A stretch of 8,387 nucleotides of DNA, taken from positions 1 to 8,387 of the forward strand of contig JACRBO010000308.1 in NCBI GenBank assembly GCA_016219235.1, given 5' to 3'. A program made the translations under genes and the position numbers. The notes beneath the pieces are model-generated. The model did not search any database. It was not told where the DNA came from and saw only the letters and a program-made list of their open reading frames with translations. Position 1 is the first letter of the stretch, and each line of letters opens with the position of its first letter. Below, piece after piece: positions 5,917 through 8,387 of the stretch. The DNA is from Chloroflexota bacterium (GTDB taxonomy: Bacteria > Chloroflexota > Anaerolineae > Fen-1058).

Positions 5917-5925
5917 AATGAGAAC

Positions 5926-6711
5926 ATGTTGAAGAAAGTGTTGATAGGCTTGGTGATCGTCGCCGTGCTGGGGGGCGCGGTTTTGTTCGTACTCGATCGG
6001 ACCATCTTCGCCCCCACGACCGTTTCAACCGCCGCGCCCGTCGCGCCCACGCTGGCCGCACCGACCAAAGCCGCGCAAGTTGCACCGACAACGGCCCCGC
6101 AAGCGGCGGCTCCGACCACCGCTGCTGAACCGGTGCAACCGGCTGCTGTCGCACCGGCTGCGCCTGCCGGTGATGCGCAGCTGTATCGCATCGATGCCGC
6201 GCAAAGCGAAGTTCGCTACGAAGTGGGCGAGACGTTTTTCCAGGGCAACCGCTTCGCCACGGCCATTGGCCGCACCCAGGGCGTGGCCGGTGATATTCTG
6301 ATCAACCCGGCTGAACCGGCCAGGAGCCAGATCGGCGACATCGTCATCGACATCAGCCAATTCCAGTCCGACGAGTCGCGCCGCGACAATTTTATTCGCA
6401 ACAATGGGCTGGAATCGGCCAGGTATCCGCAGGCCACCTTCAAGACCACGGCCATCGAGGGTCTGCCGGCCAAAGTCGACGTCGGCGCTGAAGTCTCGTT
6501 CACCATGACGGGCGATCTCACCGTGAAAGAAACGACCAAATCGGTGACCTGGCAAGTGACGCTCAAACTCACCGATCAGGGCCTCAGCGGCACGGCGAGC
6601 ACGCAGATCAAAATGTCGGACTTCAGCGTTGGGCCGCTCCAACTGCCGATGTTGCAGACCGAAGATGATGTAAAATTGTTCTTCGACTTCGTGGCGGCAC
6701 CCGCGGTGTAG
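5926..6711 (+). CDS. Membrane-anchored YceI-domain protein
   Basis: A 261-residue protein held at the outer face of the membrane. Residues 1-4 carry two lysines and 5-23 form one hydrophobic segment (VLIGLVIVAVLGGAVLFVL); no cleavage site or lipobox is evident, so it is probably an uncleaved anchor. Residues 29-84 are a low-complexity Ala/Pro/Thr/Val linker with repeated 'APT' steps. Residues 86-257 are a YceI domain, a lipocalin-like barrel that binds isoprenoid-type lipids in known members. It opens with YRIDAAQSEVRYEV (87-100), has the hallmark RRDNFIRNNGLESARYPQATF (152-172), and ends with DDVKLFFDFVA (247-257). The start at 5926 is set by AAGGGGAG. It has its own promoter-like sequence and no evident link to the corrinoid genes. 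The natural ligand cannot be told from the sequence. Confidence 0.92.
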   Translation: MLKKVLIGLVIVAVLGGAVLFVLDRTIFAPTTVSTAAPVAPTLAAPTKAAQVAPTTAPQAAAPTTAAEPVQPAAVAPAAPAGDAQLYRIDAAQSEVRYEVGETFFQGNRFATAIGRTQGVAGDILINPAEPARSQIGDIVIDISQFQSDESRRDNFIRNNGLESARYPQATFKTTAIEGLPAKVDVGAEVSFTMTGDLTVKETTKSVTWQVTLKLTDQGLSGTASTQIKMSDFSVGPLQLPMLQTEDDVKLFFDFVAAPAV

Positions 6712-6723
6712 CACCCAACCTAA

Positions 6724-6767
6724 CGAGGGACGATGGTCCGAATTGACTCTCGGCCGATCGTCCCTCG
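6724..6767 (+). terminator. Hairpin after the YceI gene, possible terminator or attenuator
   Basis: cgagggacgat (6724-6734) and atcgtccctcg (6757-6767) are perfect 11-base complements with a 22-base loop. It begins 12 bases after the YceI stop. No run of T follows, only atattt at 6771-6776, so intrinsic termination is uncertain. The left arm includes the ATG at 6733, one of two possible starts of the next gene. Confidence 0.5.
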
Positions 6768-6776
6768 CCCATATTT

Positions 6777-6780
6777 GGAG
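6777..6780 (+). promoter_or_regulatory. Ribosome binding site for the TTG start of the MFS gene
   Basis: GGAG stands nine bases before the TTG at 6790 and lies just outside the hairpin at 6724-6767, so it would be exposed when the ATG at 6733 is paired. Confidence 0.4.
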
Positions 6781-6789
6781 ACGATCCAC

Positions 6790-8073
6790 TTGATCGACGT
6801 CCTGCACACTCTGCGTGCGAGTTTCAGCCCACTGCGCGTGCCCAACCTCCGAATCTACTGGAGCGGGCAAGCGATCTCGCTGTTAGGCACATGGATGCAA
6901 GTCACGGCTCAAGCGTGGGTCGTGTGGGAACTGAGCAAATCCGAAACCGCCCTTGGCGTCGTGTCGATGCTAGGCTCGCTGCCGCTGCTGTTGTTTGGGC
7001 TGGTGGCAGGCGTGTGGATCGATCGGCTCGATCGGCGCAGGATTCTCATCGGGTCGCAGGCGGCCGCCATGCTGCTGGCCTTTGTGCTGGCGGTGCTCGT
7101 CGCCACCAACACCGTTCAACTGTGGCACGTCTACGTGCTGAGTTTTCTGCTGGGCGGCGTGGCCGCCATCGATTTTCCCGCGCAGCAGGCCTTCATCGGC
7201 GATCTGGCCGGCATGTCGGAAGTGCGCAAGGCCATCGTCGTCAACGCCATGATCTTGCAGATTGGCCGCATGCTTGGCCCGGCGCTGGCGGGCTTCGTGG
7301 TCGATGCCACCGGCCCGGCGCTGGCCTTCCTGCTGAACGGCCTCAGTTTCATCGCCGTCATCATCAGCCTGTTGTTCGTGCGCTCGCATCAGACCTTGTC
7401 GTCGAGCACAGGCAGCGTGGTCAGGGCCGTGCTCGAAGGCGTGCGCTTCATTCGCAGTCAACCGCGCATTCAAGATGTTATTTCTTTTTCGGTGCTGGTG
7501 GCTTTCTTCGGCATCTCACTGCTGAACTTCTTTCCATCAGTAGCCGACGAAGTGCTGCACGGCGACGCCCAAACGCTGGGGCTGCTGTTGGCCTCATCGG
7601 GTGCGGGGGCATTGGTCAGCACGCTGATCGTGACACCCTTGCTGCAAACGCGCCGCCGGCTGGGCCGCGTGCTGGCGGTCTGTGTGATATGGTCGGGCGT
7701 GTGGTGGATGCTAGGCTCGTTCTCGCGCGAGGTACCGCTGACCATGCTCTGCATTTTCACCGGTTCACTGGCGACGCCGACCGTGTTCACGACCTCCAAC
7801 GGGCTGCTGCAAACGATGGCCCCACCCCAGATGCGCGGCCGCTTGCTGTCGGCGTTTATACTGGTGAGTTTTGGCATTCAGCCGGTCTCATCATTGCTGA
7901 TTGGCTTTGTGGCCGATCACTATGGCACGCCCAACGCCATCCTCTTCAACGGCGCGGCGATGATCACTCTGGCCGCGGCGCTATTGATTTTCCGGCGTGG
8001 GCTGGCCCATTGGGTACCCAATCCCATGACCGCGCCGACGACCGGCGAACCTGTGGCGCATGGATCACCCTGA
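6790..8073 (+). CDS. MFS exporter, MFS_3/EntS-like, about 12 membrane segments
   Basis: A major facilitator superfamily transporter that most likely exports a small molecule across the cytoplasmic membrane; substrate unknown. The N-terminus has the typical FSPLRVPNLRIYWSGQAISLLGTWMQ entry to the first helix. The motif A loop reads GVWIDRLDRRRIL, between helices 2 and 3. Hydrophobic segments follow through to ITLAAALLIFRRGL near the C-terminus, consistent with twelve helices and a central cytoplasmic loop around RSHQTLSSSTGSVVRAVLEGVRFIRSQPR. Two starts are possible: an ATG at 6733 (446 residues), which sits in a hairpin arm with GAGG four bases before it, and a TTG at 6790 (427 residues) with GGAG (6777-6780) nine bases before it. 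I prefer the TTG because the conserved part begins just after it and the hairpin would hide the ATG, but this is not certain. The gene overlaps the next one by 14 bases. Confidence 0.87.
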   Translation: MIDVLHTLRASFSPLRVPNLRIYWSGQAISLLGTWMQVTAQAWVVWELSKSETALGVVSMLGSLPLLLFGLVAGVWIDRLDRRRILIGSQAAAMLLAFVLAVLVATNTVQLWHVYVLSFLLGGVAAIDFPAQQAFIGDLAGMSEVRKAIVVNAMILQIGRMLGPALAGFVVDATGPALAFLLNGLSFIAVIISLLFVRSHQTLSSSTGSVVRAVLEGVRFIRSQPRIQDVISFSVLVAFFGISLLNFFPSVADEVLHGDAQTLGLLLASSGAGALVSTLIVTPLLQTRRRLGRVLAVCVIWSGVWWMLGSFSREVPLTMLCIFTGSLATPTVFTTSNGLLQTMAPPQMRGRLLSAFILVSFGIQPVSSLLIGFVADHYGTPNAILFNGAAMITLAAALLIFRRGLAHWVPNPMTAPTTGEPVAHGSP

Positions 8074-8387
8074 TCACGTCAACTTATTGCGCGGCGGCGT
8101 AACGCCCGGCGGCGTGTGGGCGGATTTTGGATCGGGCACGGGCGCGTTCACGTTGGCGCTGGCCGAGTTGATCGGGCCGTCGGGCGCGCTCCACTCGATC
8201 GAGCGCGATGAGTACGCCGTGCGCCAACAACAACGCGCGATGCACGATCGATTCCCCGATCGGCGCGTGCACTATCATATTGCGGACTTCACGCGCCCGA
8301 TCCGCGATAGCGTTCCCAGCCTTGACGGACTGGTCATCGCCAATGCGCTGCACTTTTATCGTGAGCCGCTAACCATCGTCCAGACGT
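8060..8387 (+). CDS. Class I SAM-dependent methyltransferase, C-terminus cut by window edge
   Basis: The first 109 residues of a Rossmann-fold methyltransferase are visible. Motif I is WADFGSGTGAFTLALAEL (20-37), the glycine loop that binds S-adenosylmethionine. HSIERDEYAV (45-54) provides the acidic residue (E48 or D50) expected to hold the ribose hydroxyls. VHYHIADFTRPI (70-81) is the next strand with the acidic residue that contacts the adenine, and LDGLVIANALHFY (88-100) is motif IV. The ATG lies inside the end of the MFS gene, in another frame, with a 14-base overlap and no ribosome site of its own, so its translation is probably coupled to the transporter. The substrate is unknown. The overlap suggests that transporter and methyltransferase act on the same compound, which is inference. 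Confidence 0.88.
   Translation, partial: MDHPDHVNLLRGGVTPGGVWADFGSGTGAFTLALAELIGPSGALHSIERDEYAVRQQQRAMHDRFPDRRVHYHIADFTRPIRDSVPSLDGLVIANALHFYREPLTIVQT

Noticed and set aside
5884..5925. Upstream ATG that would lengthen the YceI protein by 14 residues
   Set aside because: It is paired within the 5862-5892 hairpin, has no ribosome site, and would place polar residues before the membrane anchor. AAGGGGAG supports 5926.
6025..6870. 281-codon minus-strand frame over the YceI gene
   Set aside because: No recognisable domain, and it lies opposite a clear YceI protein.
6891..8102. 403-codon plus-strand frame overlapping the MFS gene
   Set aside because: Its product is Arg/Gly/Ala-rich without membrane segments or motifs, while the overlapping frame is a clear MFS transporter. 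It is a GC-driven shadow.

Overview
The window looks like a piece of a GC-rich, probably anaerobic Chloroflexota genome (Anaerolineae or Caldilineae type). This is an inference from the Ala/Pro/Thr-rich 'APTTAP'-style linker in the YceI protein, the style of the palindromic repeats between genes, and the kinds of corrinoid methyltransferase proteins present. No rRNA, tRNA, CRISPR array, transposase or phage gene was seen.

Left half (about 1-4246, minus strand): a cluster for corrinoid-dependent methyl transfer, read right to left. It holds a DUF1638 protein, a RACo/RamA-type reductive activator of corrinoid proteins (N-terminal 2Fe-2S ferredoxin plus ASKHA/DUF4445 domain), a pterin-binding methyltransferase of the MtgA/AcsE type (methyl-corrinoid to tetrahydrofolate), and a corrinoid protein cut by the left window edge. 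Long imperfect or perfect inverted repeats sit in two of the gaps (1337-1399 and 3264-3451).

Centre (4247-5771): a compact divergent control region with a perfect GTGACA-AA-TGTCAC palindrome. On the plus strand, a GntR/HutC-type regulator with a UTRA ligand domain is followed 35 bases later by a second, full-length corrinoid protein. The second corrinoid protein is a diverged paralogue of the first.

Taken together, a methyl group would be moved from an unknown methylated substrate onto a corrinoid protein and then onto tetrahydrofolate, RACo would rescue the oxidised cobalt centre, and the GntR protein would sense the substrate or a product. The substrate-specific methyltransferase (MttB/MtgB or similar) is not in the window and most likely lies to the left of base 1 or elsewhere in the genome, so the substrate cannot be named.

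Right part (5772-8387, plus strand): an apparently unrelated set of genes. It contains a membrane-anchored YceI-domain protein with its own promoter-like sequence and a 5' hairpin, an MFS exporter, and the start of a class I SAM-dependent methyltransferase that overlaps the MFS gene by 14 bases and is cut by the right edge.
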